This document shows, one piece after another, positions 1 through 6,084 of a stretch of 13,703 nucleotides of DNA (the first letter of the stretch is position 1; each line of letters begins with the position of its first letter). The DNA is taken from the NCBI GenBank assembly GCA_903938955.1, contig CAJAFJ010000568.1:1-13703 (forward strand), written 5' to 3'. The position numbers and the translations under genes were made by a program. Below the pieces are notes generated by a model. The model made no database searches. It had not been told where the DNA came from and was given only the letters and a program-made list of their open reading frames with translations. Source of the DNA: an uncultured beta proteobacterium. Its GTDB lineage: Bacteria; Pseudomonadota; Gammaproteobacteria; Burkholderiales; Burkholderiaceae.

Positions 1-525
1 AGGGCTAGCGTCCTTGTGTTCGACGATGGCCTGCACCACCTCGCCCGAGCGCACGATGCGGCCATAGCCCGTGGGGTCGGCCAAATCCAGCGTCAACAAC
101 GCCAACTGGCGGCCAGCGCAGGCGGTGATCAGTTGCTGCAAAGTGTCAGCCCGGGTCAGCGGCACATCGCCAGAAAGAACCACCACAATGCCGTCATCCT
201 GCAAGGCTGGCAGCGCCTGCTGGACCGCATGGCCGGTGCCCAGCTGCGGCTCTTGGCGCACAAAATTAAGATCGAATTGATCGCCTACCCCGGTGAAACC
301 TGCGCACGCCGCTTCAACGTCGACCGCCCCGTGGCCGGTGATGACCACCACCTGCCGTGCCGACAACTCAGCGGCAGTGTCCACCACATGCTGCAGCAAC
401 GCCCGCCCAGCCAACAGATGCAACACCTTGGGCAACTTGCTTTTCATGCGCGTGCCTTTACCGGCGGCCATGATCACCACATCCACCGGGGACGGTGCTG
501 TTGCATTTTTTACTGGTTCACCCAT
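1..525 (-). CDS. glmU: Bifunctional GlmU, N-terminal uridyltransferase part (runs off left edge)
   Basis: GlmU makes UDP-N-acetylglucosamine in the cytoplasm: the C-terminal domain acetylates glucosamine-1-phosphate and the N-terminal domain uridylates it, feeding peptidoglycan and LPS synthesis. Only the first 175 codons are here, covering most of the N-terminal Rossmann-like domain. Visible motifs are the nucleotide-binding loop MAAGKGTRMKSKLPK (about residues 19-33), LGTGHAVQQ (95-103), SGDVP with the metal-binding Asp120, DPTGYGRIVR (150-159) and IVEHKDA (167-173). All match the E. coli protein closely. The ATG at 525 is preceded by AAGGAG 11 bases upstream, which supports this start and gives a roughly 13-residue extension before the conserved strand. 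The acetyltransferase left-handed beta-helix lies outside the window, so its integrity cannot be judged. A pyrophosphorylase with only the N-terminal domain is a remote alternative. Confidence 0.93.
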   Translation of the reverse strand, partial: MGEPVKNATAPSPVDVVIMAAGKGTRMKSKLPKVLHLLAGRALLQHVVDTAAELSARQVVVITGHGAVDVEAACAGFTGVGDQFDLNFVRQEPQLGTGHAVQQALPALQDDGIVVVLSGDVPLTRADTLQQLITACAGRQLALLTLDLADPTGYGRIVRSGEVVQAIVEHKDASP

Positions 526-623
526 GACTTGATCCACTCCTTGACTGTTGAGACGACGCCCCATTATCGACGGGCGGTGGGTCCTGCTGCGGCCAAGCCG
601 TCGCCCCTTATGATCACGGCGAC
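526..623. promoter_or_regulatory. Divergent promoter region between glmU and the PAP2 gene
   Basis: This 98-bp gap must hold the promoters of both divergent genes unless they lie inside the coding regions. On the plus strand TTGACT (541-546) is followed after 15 bases by CATTAT (562-567), a possible but tightly spaced sigma70 pair for the phosphatase gene. On the minus strand GATAAT (plus coordinates 563-568) is a 5/6 match to a -10 box reading toward glmU, but I see no convincing -35 for it. The two candidate -10 boxes overlap almost completely, so polymerase binding in the two directions could compete. A five-codon reading frame at 610-627 ends in an ATGA overlap with the phosphatase start. 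It has no Shine-Dalgarno sequence and is probably chance. Confidence 0.35.
537..542 (-). promoter_or_regulatory. Ribosome binding site of glmU
   Basis: AAGGAG on the minus strand, 11 bases upstream of the ATG at 525. It is one of only two strong Shine-Dalgarno matches among the genes here, and it fixes the glmU start. Confidence 0.65.
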
Positions 624-1319
624 ATGACATCCGACCTGCAACATTTCCCCACGTTCTGGCACCTGCTGACCCGCCTGGGCGAGATGCAAATTCTGTTACC
701 AGCCGCCCTGTTGGCCTGGCTGACCCTGTTGCGGCGCCCGGCTTCACGGCCGCTGGCGGGTTGGTGGCTGGTGTTTTTACTGGCCTCTGCGCTGCTGACC
801 ACCGCCAGCAAACTGGCGTTCATGGGCTGGGGCATGGGCAGTGCCGCCCTGAACTTCACCGGCATCTCGGGGCACGCCATGTTTGCGGCCGCCGTCTACC
901 CGCTGCTGCTGGGCACGCTGGCGTCCCACGTCTCCCCGGCCGGCCAGCGGCTGGCGATCGGCGCAGGCTTTGGGCTGGCGCTGCTGGTGGGTATGTCCCG
1001 CCTGGCGGTCGGCGCGCATTCGGTTTCGGAAGTCATTGCGGGCCTGCTTTTAGGTGGCGCCGCCAGCGCAGGCGCCATGGCACTGGCCCCGCTGCCACGG
1101 GCGGTGATCGGCCCGGTGCTTCCGATACTGATGGCGGTGTGGATCGGGGTCATGCCCTTGCAGGCACCGCCCTCGCAATCGCACAGCCTGGTGACCCAAC
1201 TGGCGCTGCGGCTGTCGGGTCAGCAAAACCCCCACACCCGCGCCAACCTGCTGCGCGCACCACGCCAGGACGCCGCGCCACGGCCCCAGCCTGTCAGCCC
1301 CAAACCGATCAACGACTGA
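624..1319 (+). CDS. PAP2-family membrane phosphatase
   Basis: A 231-residue, very hydrophobic protein with about five or six membrane segments (roughly 22-36, 47-66, 86-104, 110-124, 138-155, 160-178). It carries the core of the PAP2 acid-phosphatase signature. Motif 2 is SGH at 82-84. Motif 3 reads SR-x5-H-x3-E (Ser125, Arg126, His132, Glu136), with Glu in place of the usual Asp. Motif 1 (K-x6-RP) is degenerate: Lys63 is present but the RP is absent. Bacterial relatives dephosphorylate lipid phosphates such as undecaprenyl pyrophosphate, phosphatidylglycerophosphate or lipid A phosphate at the outer face of the inner membrane. The substrate cannot be chosen from sequence. The last 35 residues are a polar Pro/Arg/Gln-rich tail that overlaps the DUF2917 gene on the other strand. 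No clear Shine-Dalgarno precedes the ATG. Confidence 0.8.
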   Translation: MTSDLQHFPTFWHLLTRLGEMQILLPAALLAWLTLLRRPASRPLAGWWLVFLLASALLTTASKLAFMGWGMGSAALNFTGISGHAMFAAAVYPLLLGTLASHVSPAGQRLAIGAGFGLALLVGMSRLAVGAHSVSEVIAGLLLGGAASAGAMALAPLPRAVIGPVLPILMAVWIGVMPLQAPPSQSHSLVTQLALRLSGQQNPHTRANLLRAPRQDAAPRPQPVSPKPIND

Positions 1320-1642
1320 AACACCGCCAGCCAGGGGCGCGCCTGGCGCGTGGGTATCCACTCAAAATGCACCGGCTCTGCACCCCAGGCTTCAATCACC
1401 AGGCGCTGCCCGGCGCGGACTGCCAACCGCTGTCCAGCCTGCAACACCTGGTCGCCCGACTCGTTGCCATGCCCTGCATGCGGTCCATCAAAGGTCAACC
1501 AGGCGCCCCCTTGGGCGATGCTGAAAACACCGGCCTCGCGCGGCAACCAGCTAAAGGCCTGCCCCGGCATCAGCTTGCCGCAGATCGACAAGGTAGGCGC
1601 GCACTGTGATTGATGCAATTTGTGACGACTATGGGCAAGCAT
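1220..1642 (-). CDS. DUF2917 domain protein
   Basis: A 140-residue protein of unknown function. Residues about 26-85 read like the DUF2917 domain: a short beta-rich stretch with LPREAGVFSIAQGGAWLTF, then GDQVLQAGQRLAVRAGQRLVIEAW. This resembles small cupin-like beta folds, although no metal-binding histidine cluster is obvious. Four cysteines are scattered (Cys14, Cys21, Cys140 and none paired in a motif, so no zinc site is claimed). There is no signal peptide or clear membrane segment. The ATG at 1642 is strongly supported by AAGGAG seven to eight bases upstream. Residues beyond about 107 are encoded inside the 3' end of the phosphatase gene and look unconserved. The gene is divergent from a LysR regulator, an arrangement I recall as recurrent in this bacterial group, so the regulator may control it. 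Confidence 0.72.
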   Translation of the reverse strand: MLAHSRHKLHQSQCAPTLSICGKLMPGQAFSWLPREAGVFSIAQGGAWLTFDGPHAGHGNESGDQVLQAGQRLAVRAGQRLVIEAWGAEPVHFEWIPTRQARPWLAVFQSLIGLGLTGWGRGAASWRGARSRLARVWGFC

Positions 1643-1648
1643 GGCAAA

Positions 1649-1654
1649 CTCCTT
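1649..1654 (-). promoter_or_regulatory. Ribosome binding site of the DUF2917 gene
   Basis: AAGGAG on the minus strand, six bases before the ATG at 1642. This is the best-placed Shine-Dalgarno in the window. It decides the start and supports the reality of this small gene. Confidence 0.75.
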
Positions 1655-1673
1655 GGGTACGATTTAAGTCTGA

Positions 1674-1703
1674 ATGATCGGCGCAGGACGTTGTTGCGTC
1701 CAA
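1674..1703 (-). promoter_or_regulatory. Candidate sigma70 promoter of the DUF2917 gene
   Basis: Reading the minus strand, TTGGAC (plus coordinates 1698-1703) and GATCAT (1674-1679) form a -35/-10 pair with 18-bp spacing, each a four-out-of-six match or close to it. Transcription would begin near 1667, giving a leader of about 25 nt that contains the strong ribosome binding site. The -35 box lies on one arm of the inverted repeat at 1686-1701. Confidence 0.4.
1686..1701. promoter_or_regulatory. Inverted repeat, possible LysR operator
   Basis: GGACG-TTGTTG-CGTCC is a perfect 5-bp inverted repeat with a 6-bp centre, in the intergenic region of a divergent LysR/target pair. It overlaps the proposed -35 of the DUF2917 gene, so a bound protein could repress or reposition polymerase. 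LysR proteins usually bind longer sites around a T-N11-A core, so assignment to this regulator is inference from position. Confidence 0.35.
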
Positions 1704-1770
1704 TGAATTCGAGGCCAGAAACTCATTCCGTTTTCGCATCAATCAATTCACCGACCCATGCCAACTCACC

Positions 1771-2757
1771 ATGCAAAACTCTGAAACCACGCTACGCACC
1801 CGGCCCATCGCCGTGGGCCAGTTGCGGGCCTTTGAAGCGGTGGCGCGTCACCTCAACTTCCGGGTCGCCGCTGACGAGTTAGCGCTGACCCAAAGCGCCG
1901 TCAGCCGCCAGATTCAGTCGCTGGAACAAGAAGTGGGCGTGTCTCTTTTCTTGCGCCACACCCGCGCGGTAGAAATGACGGCGGCCGGCGCCCAGTTGCT
2001 ACGCGCTGTGCTGCCATCGCTGGAGCGCATCGACAGCGCAGTGCTGCAAATCAGGCGCAGCGCAGGACGCAAAAGTGTGGTGATCAGCACCTGGGCCTCG
2101 TTTGCGTCGATGTGGCTGATCCCCCGGCTGGAGGCCTTTCAAAACGAGCACCCGGACATTGACATTCGCATTGACGCCACCGATGTGTCGGTGGACATGG
2201 ACACCAGCGATGTGGATGTGGCCCTGCGCTACACGGCCCCCGCCAACGCCCCAGCCGGCGCCGTGCGGCTGTTTGGCGAACAGCTCACCCCGGTCGCCAG
2301 CCCCTGGCTGCTCAAAAGCGGGCACACACTGCAACGGGGGGAAGACCTGGCGAACTTCGCCCTGATCGAGGCCAGCGACGCACACCGCACCCAGCACATG
2401 GAATGGTTAACGTGGCGACGCTGGTTGGATGAACACCATTGTGAGAAAGTAGAACCCAAGCGCTGGCTTTACTTCAACTACGCGCACCAGATTGCACAGG
2501 CCGCACTGACCGGCCAAGGCGTGGCACTGGCCCGCATGCCGATGGTGGCGGACAGCCTGGCGGCGGGGAATCTGGTGGAAATTTTGCCCGGCATGCGACT
2601 GGAGTCGCCGCTGGTTTACTGGCTGATCATCGGCCCGCGCTCGGCGGCGCGTCCAGAAATTGTGGCGTTTTGCCAGTGGCTGGAAGGACAAGCGGCGCTG
2701 ACCCGCATCGCCATCGGGGATGGCCCCGACCCCGACACGCTGGACGGGCTGGACTAG
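1771..2757 (+). CDS. LysR-family transcriptional regulator, GcvA-like
   Basis: A 328-residue regulator. The winged helix-turn-helix spans about residues 15-75, with the typical run GQLRAFEAVARHLNF, then SQ-type recognition helix residues LTQSAVSRQIQSLE (about 39-52) and the wing LFLRHTRAVEMTAAG. The linker helix follows, then a periplasmic-binding-protein-like effector domain from about residue 97 to 310 (VVISTWASFASMWLIPRL; DVDVALRY; GQGVALARMPMV). The wing and the DVDVALRY strand resemble the GcvA/AmpR branch of the family. The effector is unknown. The ATG at 1771 lacks a good Shine-Dalgarno, but no better start lies before the HTH. It is divergent from the DUF2917 gene, the natural candidate target, and likely autoregulated as is common in LysR proteins. 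Its 3' end is only 13 bp from the convergent fau gene. Confidence 0.88.
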   Translation: MQNSETTLRTRPIAVGQLRAFEAVARHLNFRVAADELALTQSAVSRQIQSLEQEVGVSLFLRHTRAVEMTAAGAQLLRAVLPSLERIDSAVLQIRRSAGRKSVVISTWASFASMWLIPRLEAFQNEHPDIDIRIDATDVSVDMDTSDVDVALRYTAPANAPAGAVRLFGEQLTPVASPWLLKSGHTLQRGEDLANFALIEASDAHRTQHMEWLTWRRWLDEHHCEKVEPKRWLYFNYAHQIAQAALTGQGVALARMPMVADSLAAGNLVEILPGMRLESPLVYWLIIGPRSAARPEIVAFCQWLEGQAALTRIAIGDGPDPDTLDGLD

Positions 2758-2767
2758 ACATCAGCCC
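2746..2767. repeat. Stem-loop in the LysR/fau convergent junction
   Basis: GGGCTG (2746-2751) and CAGCCC (2762-2767) are perfect 6-bp arms around a 10-nt loop. They straddle the LysR stop codon and fill the 13-bp gap to fau. It could act as a weak bidirectional terminator, but no U-run follows on either strand, so it does not meet the usual intrinsic-terminator rule. Confidence 0.3.
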
Positions 2768-2770
2768 AAG

Positions 2771-3379
2771 CTAAACCGGCCAGACCACGCCGTAATCATT
2801 CAGGATCGCGTCCATCGGCAGGTCGTGCGGCTCGGGCTCGAAGTCGGGTAAAAAACCGGGCGCAAAGCCCAGCCCGACCGTGAACGGCCGCGGCTCCAGC
2901 GTGGACAGCATGCGGTCATAAAAACCACCGCCATAGCCCAGCCGGTAGCCGCCCGCCGCGTAACCCACGCAGGCGACAAACAGCAAGGTGGGCACGATCA
3001 CCTCGGTGTCTTTGGGCTTGGGGATGCCATACGCGTCCTCTTCCATCGGGCAACCGGGGTACCAGGCATGAAACGTCATGGTTTTGTGAACTTTATCCAC
3101 CACCGGCAGTCCAATACGTCGGGGTTGGGGTTGGTCCAGCAGTTCGCCGTCTTCTTTCCAGCGGTGCAGCGCGGGCAGTGGGTCAAACTCACCCTTGATG
3201 GGCCAGTAGGCGCCGATCACGGCGTCGGGTCGACCGACCAGCCAGATGCGCATGACGCGTTGCAAAAGATCGGCACGCTGTGCGCGGTCTGGCAGGTTCA
3301 GCCGTTGTTCGACAAGAAGTTTACGCAGCGCCTTCTTGTCCAGCGCTCTTTGATCATCAGAGTTATTCATAATCTCCAC
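2771..3379 (-). CDS. fau: 5-formyltetrahydrofolate cyclo-ligase
   Basis: This enzyme (5,10-methenyltetrahydrofolate synthetase) uses ATP to convert 5-formyl-THF to 5,10-methenyl-THF in the cytoplasm, returning an inhibitory folate to one-carbon metabolism. The 202 residues show the family landmarks: basic N-terminal helix with KKALRKLLVEQR, then GAYWPIKGEFDPLP (56-69), and the signature GYRLGYGGGFYDR (144-156) that binds nucleotide and folate. The C-terminus GFAPGFLPDFEPEPHDLPMD is typical. Length fits the family (about 180-200). Two starts are possible: GTG at 3379, or ATG at 3370 with GGAG three bases upstream, which is rather close. The conserved region begins after both. With the GTG start, the gene abuts slt with no intergenic base, so its promoter must sit inside the slt coding sequence. 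Confidence 0.92.
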   Translation of the reverse strand: MEIMNNSDDQRALDKKALRKLLVEQRLNLPDRAQRADLLQRVMRIWLVGRPDAVIGAYWPIKGEFDPLPALHRWKEDGELLDQPQPRRIGLPVVDKVHKTMTFHAWYPGCPMEEDAYGIPKPKDTEVIVPTLLFVACVGYAAGGYRLGYGGGFYDRMLSTLEPRPFTVGLGFAPGFLPDFEPEPHDLPMDAILNDYGVVWPV

Positions 3380-5386
3380 ATGCAGTTACCTACCATTTTG
3401 ACATCGATTGCCGTTCTGACCAGCTTGATGCTGCTCACGGCAGTGCCCGCCCATGCCCAGAGCCGGACATCCGGCAAAGCGCGCTCTGACGACGCAATTC
3501 TGGACATGAGCCAGGCCTTCAAGCGAGGTGACCAAAAACGCCTGACGGCCTTGCTGCCCCAAGTGCGCGGCCATGCGCTGGAGCCCTGGGGCGCGTACTG
3601 GGAGCTCAAAGCCCGGCTTGACACCGCACAACCCAGCGAAGTTCAGGCGTTTTTCACCCGTTTTGCCGGCACGTACCAGGAAGACCGCTTGCGCAACGAC
3701 TGGCTTCTGTTGCTGGGCAAGAACCGCGACTGGACCACGTTTGTCACGGAATTGCCCAACTTCCGCATGAACGACGACCGCGAAGTGCGCTGCTACGCCA
3801 TCGCCGCCGAGCAGGTGCTGGCCGGGGTCGACTTGTCCGCCAACCTCAAGCGCGAGTGGTATGCGCAAAAAGAGGCCGACGACGGCTGCAACTATGCGGC
3901 CAGTCGCCTGTATGGTGCCAAAAAACTCAGCGATGCCGACATCTGGCGCAAGGCCCGGTTGGCGATGGAACTCAACCGACCCCGCGCGGTTCGGCTGGCC
4001 GTCGAGATGATCTCGTCGGAGGCGGCAGCGCCCCTGGATGAGATCGTCAGCAACCCGGCCCGCTACCTGTCCAAACGCGTGACCGCCGGCGGCAAAGTCG
4101 GCCGCGAAGAGGTGGTGCTGGCCCTGATCCGCCTGGCCGCCAGCGACGCCGACCTGGCCGCCAGTGTGCTGGAGAACCACTGGAGCGTGCACCTGCAGCC
4201 GGAGCAGCGCTCCTGGGCTTGGGGCGTGATCGGTAAACAAATGGCGCAGCGCCTGTCCAGCAACGCAATGGAGTCGTTTGCCAAAGCCAAGGACAGCGAT
4301 TTAACCGACGACCTGCTGGGCTGGAAGGTGCGTGCCGCCCTGCGCCAGTCGCAATGGAAAGTGGTGCTGGGCGCCACCCAGGCCATGAGCGAGTCGGCAC
4401 AGCAGGAGTCCACCTGGGTTTACTGGCGCGCCCGCGCCTTGCTGAAACTGGCCAAAAAAGACACCGACCGCGCCGAGGCCACACGCCTGCTGGAAAGCAT
4501 TGCCAGCGTGCGCGGCTTTTATGAGCAACTGGCGCTGGAAGAACTGGGCCAGCGCATCAACACCCCGGCCCGGCCCGCCACCCTCACCCTGGAAGAAAAA
4601 GACGGCGCCCGCAACAACACCGGCCTGAGCCGCGGCCTGTACGCCATCCAGGCCGGCCTGCGCAGTGAAGGCGTGAAGGAGTGGAACTACAGCACCAACC
4701 TGCACCAGCGCGGCGGCATGAATGACCGCGACCTGCTGGCGGCGGCCGACCTGGCCTGCCAGCACGAGGTGTGGGACCGCTGCATCAACACCAGCGACCG
4801 GACCAAAAGCGAGATCGACTTTGAGCAGCGCTTTCCGATGCCACACAAAAACGCGGTGCTGCTGCGCACCAGCCAGATCGGCCTGGACCCGGCCTATGTC
4901 TATGGCCTGATCCGCCAGGAAAGCCGCTTTGTGGTGGATGCCCATTCGGGCGTGGGCGCTGCCGGGCTGATGCAGGTGATGCCGCCCACCGCCAAATGGA
5001 CGGCCAAAAAGATCGGCCTGACGGATTTCAAACCGCACCACATCACTGACCGCGACACCAACATTGCCATCGGCACCGGCTACCTCAAGCTGGTGCTGGA
5101 TGACTTTGCCGGCTCCATGGCCATGGCCGCCGCCGCCTACAACGCCGGCCCGAGCCGCCCGCGCAGCTGGCGCGGCCAGAGTGGCGGCCCGGTGCTGGAG
5201 GCCGCCATCTGGGCCGAAAACGTGCCGTTTGCCGAGACCCGTGATTACGTCAAAAAAGTGCTCTCCAACACCACCAACTACGCCGCACTGCTCAGCGGCC
5301 AGCCGCAGTCGCTCAAAACCCGTCTCGGCATGGTCGGACCGCGGGATGCGGCGACCCTGGCCGTCATCAACACCGAACTGCCCTAA
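3380..5386 (+). CDS. slt: Soluble lytic murein transglycosylase (Slt70-like)
   Basis: A periplasmic enzyme that cleaves the MurNAc-GlcNAc bond of peptidoglycan non-hydrolytically, leaving 1,6-anhydro ends. Length from the ATG is 668 residues, near E. coli Slt (about 645). Residues 1-26 form a signal peptide with a hydrophobic core and an AHA|Q cleavage site. About 40-470 is the alpha-helical superhelical U/L region (repeated W-x-A-R-A-L-L and W-G-V-I-type helices). The C-terminal SLT domain holds the catalytic Glu514 in RQESRF, then GAAGLMQVMPPTA, NIAIGTGYL and AAAYNAGPSRPR, all classic. Start choice: the ATG gives a signal peptide without a basic n-region. A TTG at 3350 would add ten residues including Arg and His but overlap fau. 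No Shine-Dalgarno is clear for either. It heads the plus-strand run, with the GST gene two bases after its stop. Confidence 0.92.
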   Translation: MQLPTILTSIAVLTSLMLLTAVPAHAQSRTSGKARSDDAILDMSQAFKRGDQKRLTALLPQVRGHALEPWGAYWELKARLDTAQPSEVQAFFTRFAGTYQEDRLRNDWLLLLGKNRDWTTFVTELPNFRMNDDREVRCYAIAAEQVLAGVDLSANLKREWYAQKEADDGCNYAASRLYGAKKLSDADIWRKARLAMELNRPRAVRLAVEMISSEAAAPLDEIVSNPARYLSKRVTAGGKVGREEVVLALIRLAASDADLAASVLENHWSVHLQPEQRSWAWGVIGKQMAQRLSSNAMESFAKAKDSDLTDDLLGWKVRAALRQSQWKVVLGATQAMSESAQQESTWVYWRARALLKLAKKDTDRAEATRLLESIASVRGFYEQLALEELGQRINTPARPATLTLEEKDGARNNTGLSRGLYAIQAGLRSEGVKEWNYSTNLHQRGGMNDRDLLAAADLACQHEVWDRCINTSDRTKSEIDFEQRFPMPHKNAVLLRTSQIGLDPAYVYGLIRQESRFVVDAHSGVGAAGLMQVMPPTAKWTAKKIGLTDFKPHHITDRDTNIAIGTGYLKLVLDDFAGSMAMAAAAYNAGPSRPRSWRGQSGGPVLEAAIWAENVPFAETRDYVKKVLSNTTNYAALLSGQPQSLKTRLGMVGPRDAATLAVINTELP

Positions 5387-5388
5387 CC

Positions 5389-6075
5389 ATGCTCAAACTT
5401 TACGTCGGCAACAAAAACTACTCCTCCTGGTCAATGCGCCCCTGGGTGCTGCTGACGCAGGCGGGTATTGCGTTTGAAGAGGTCATGGTCCGCTTTGACT
5501 CGTTCGAGGCCGACTCCAATTTCAAAACCACGATCCATGCCCTGACACCCACCGGCAAGGTGCCGGTGCTGGTGGACGGTGATCTGGTAGTGTGGGACAC
5601 GCTGGCGATTGCCGAATACGTGGCGGAGCAATTTCCCGAGCACCGCCTGTGGCCGCAAGACAAAGCCGCCCGCGCCCGGGCGCGCAGCGTGTGCGCCGAA
5701 ATGCACGCCGGTTTTACCGCCCTGCGCAGCCACTGCCCGATGAACATCGAAGCCTCGCTGGCAGACACCGGCGCCCTGATCTGGCGCGACCAGGCCGGGG
5801 TGCGCGCCGATGTGGGGCGACTGGTAGCGATGTGGAGCACCTTGCTGGCAGAACATGGTGGGCCGCTGCTGTTTGGTGAATTCACGGTGGCCGACGCCTA
5901 CTTTGCCCCGATCTGCACCCGCCTAAAAACCTACGCCCTGCCGCTGCCCCCGGCCGTGGCCGCCTACGTGGACCGTGTCTGCGCCCTGCCCGGCGTCCAA
6001 GCCTGGATGGATGGCGCCCACGCCGAGCAAGACTTTCTTGATTTTGAAGAACCCTACCGCCTGAGTCGCGGCTAA
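5389..6075 (+). CDS. Glutathione S-transferase family protein
   Basis: A 228-residue cytosolic GST-fold protein. The N-terminal thioredoxin-like domain (about 1-82) opens with LYVGNKNYSSWSMRPW, where a serine of the SSWS cluster (12-15) occupies the usual activating position. The cis-proline loop is KVPVLVDG (57-64), and WDTLAIAEYV (69-78) has Thr71 where many relatives carry the Ser that holds the glutathione gamma-glutamyl group. The C-terminal helical domain (about 92-220) has the N-capping/core segment FTVADAYFAPICTRL. The NKNYSSWS opening is typical of a large proteobacterial subgroup of uncertain substrate, so a specific reaction is not claimed. It begins two bases after the slt stop and ends nine bases before cca. 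With no Shine-Dalgarno, translation probably relies on coupling. Confidence 0.88.
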   Translation: MLKLYVGNKNYSSWSMRPWVLLTQAGIAFEEVMVRFDSFEADSNFKTTIHALTPTGKVPVLVDGDLVVWDTLAIAEYVAEQFPEHRLWPQDKAARARARSVCAEMHAGFTALRSHCPMNIEASLADTGALIWRDQAGVRADVGRLVAMWSTLLAEHGGPLLFGEFTVADAYFAPICTRLKTYALPLPPAVAAYVDRVCALPGVQAWMDGAHAEQDFLDFEEPYRLSRG

Positions 6076-6084
6076 AACATCGAT

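Noticed and set aside
16..627. A 203-codon open frame on the plus strand across the left edge
   Set aside because: It is antisense to glmU, whose minus-strand translation has every family motif. The plus-strand product has no recognisable domain and is His/Gln-rich like a shadow frame.
610..627. Five-codon upstream frame overlapping the PAP2 start as ATGA
   Set aside because: It has no ribosome binding site, and a frame this short is expected by chance, so I do not call it a leader peptide.
3068..3379. Upstream extension of the slt reading frame to 3068
   Set aside because: The extra 104 codons are antisense to fau and would place the signal peptide internally. The ATG at 3380, or at most the TTG at 3350, fits a secreted enzyme.
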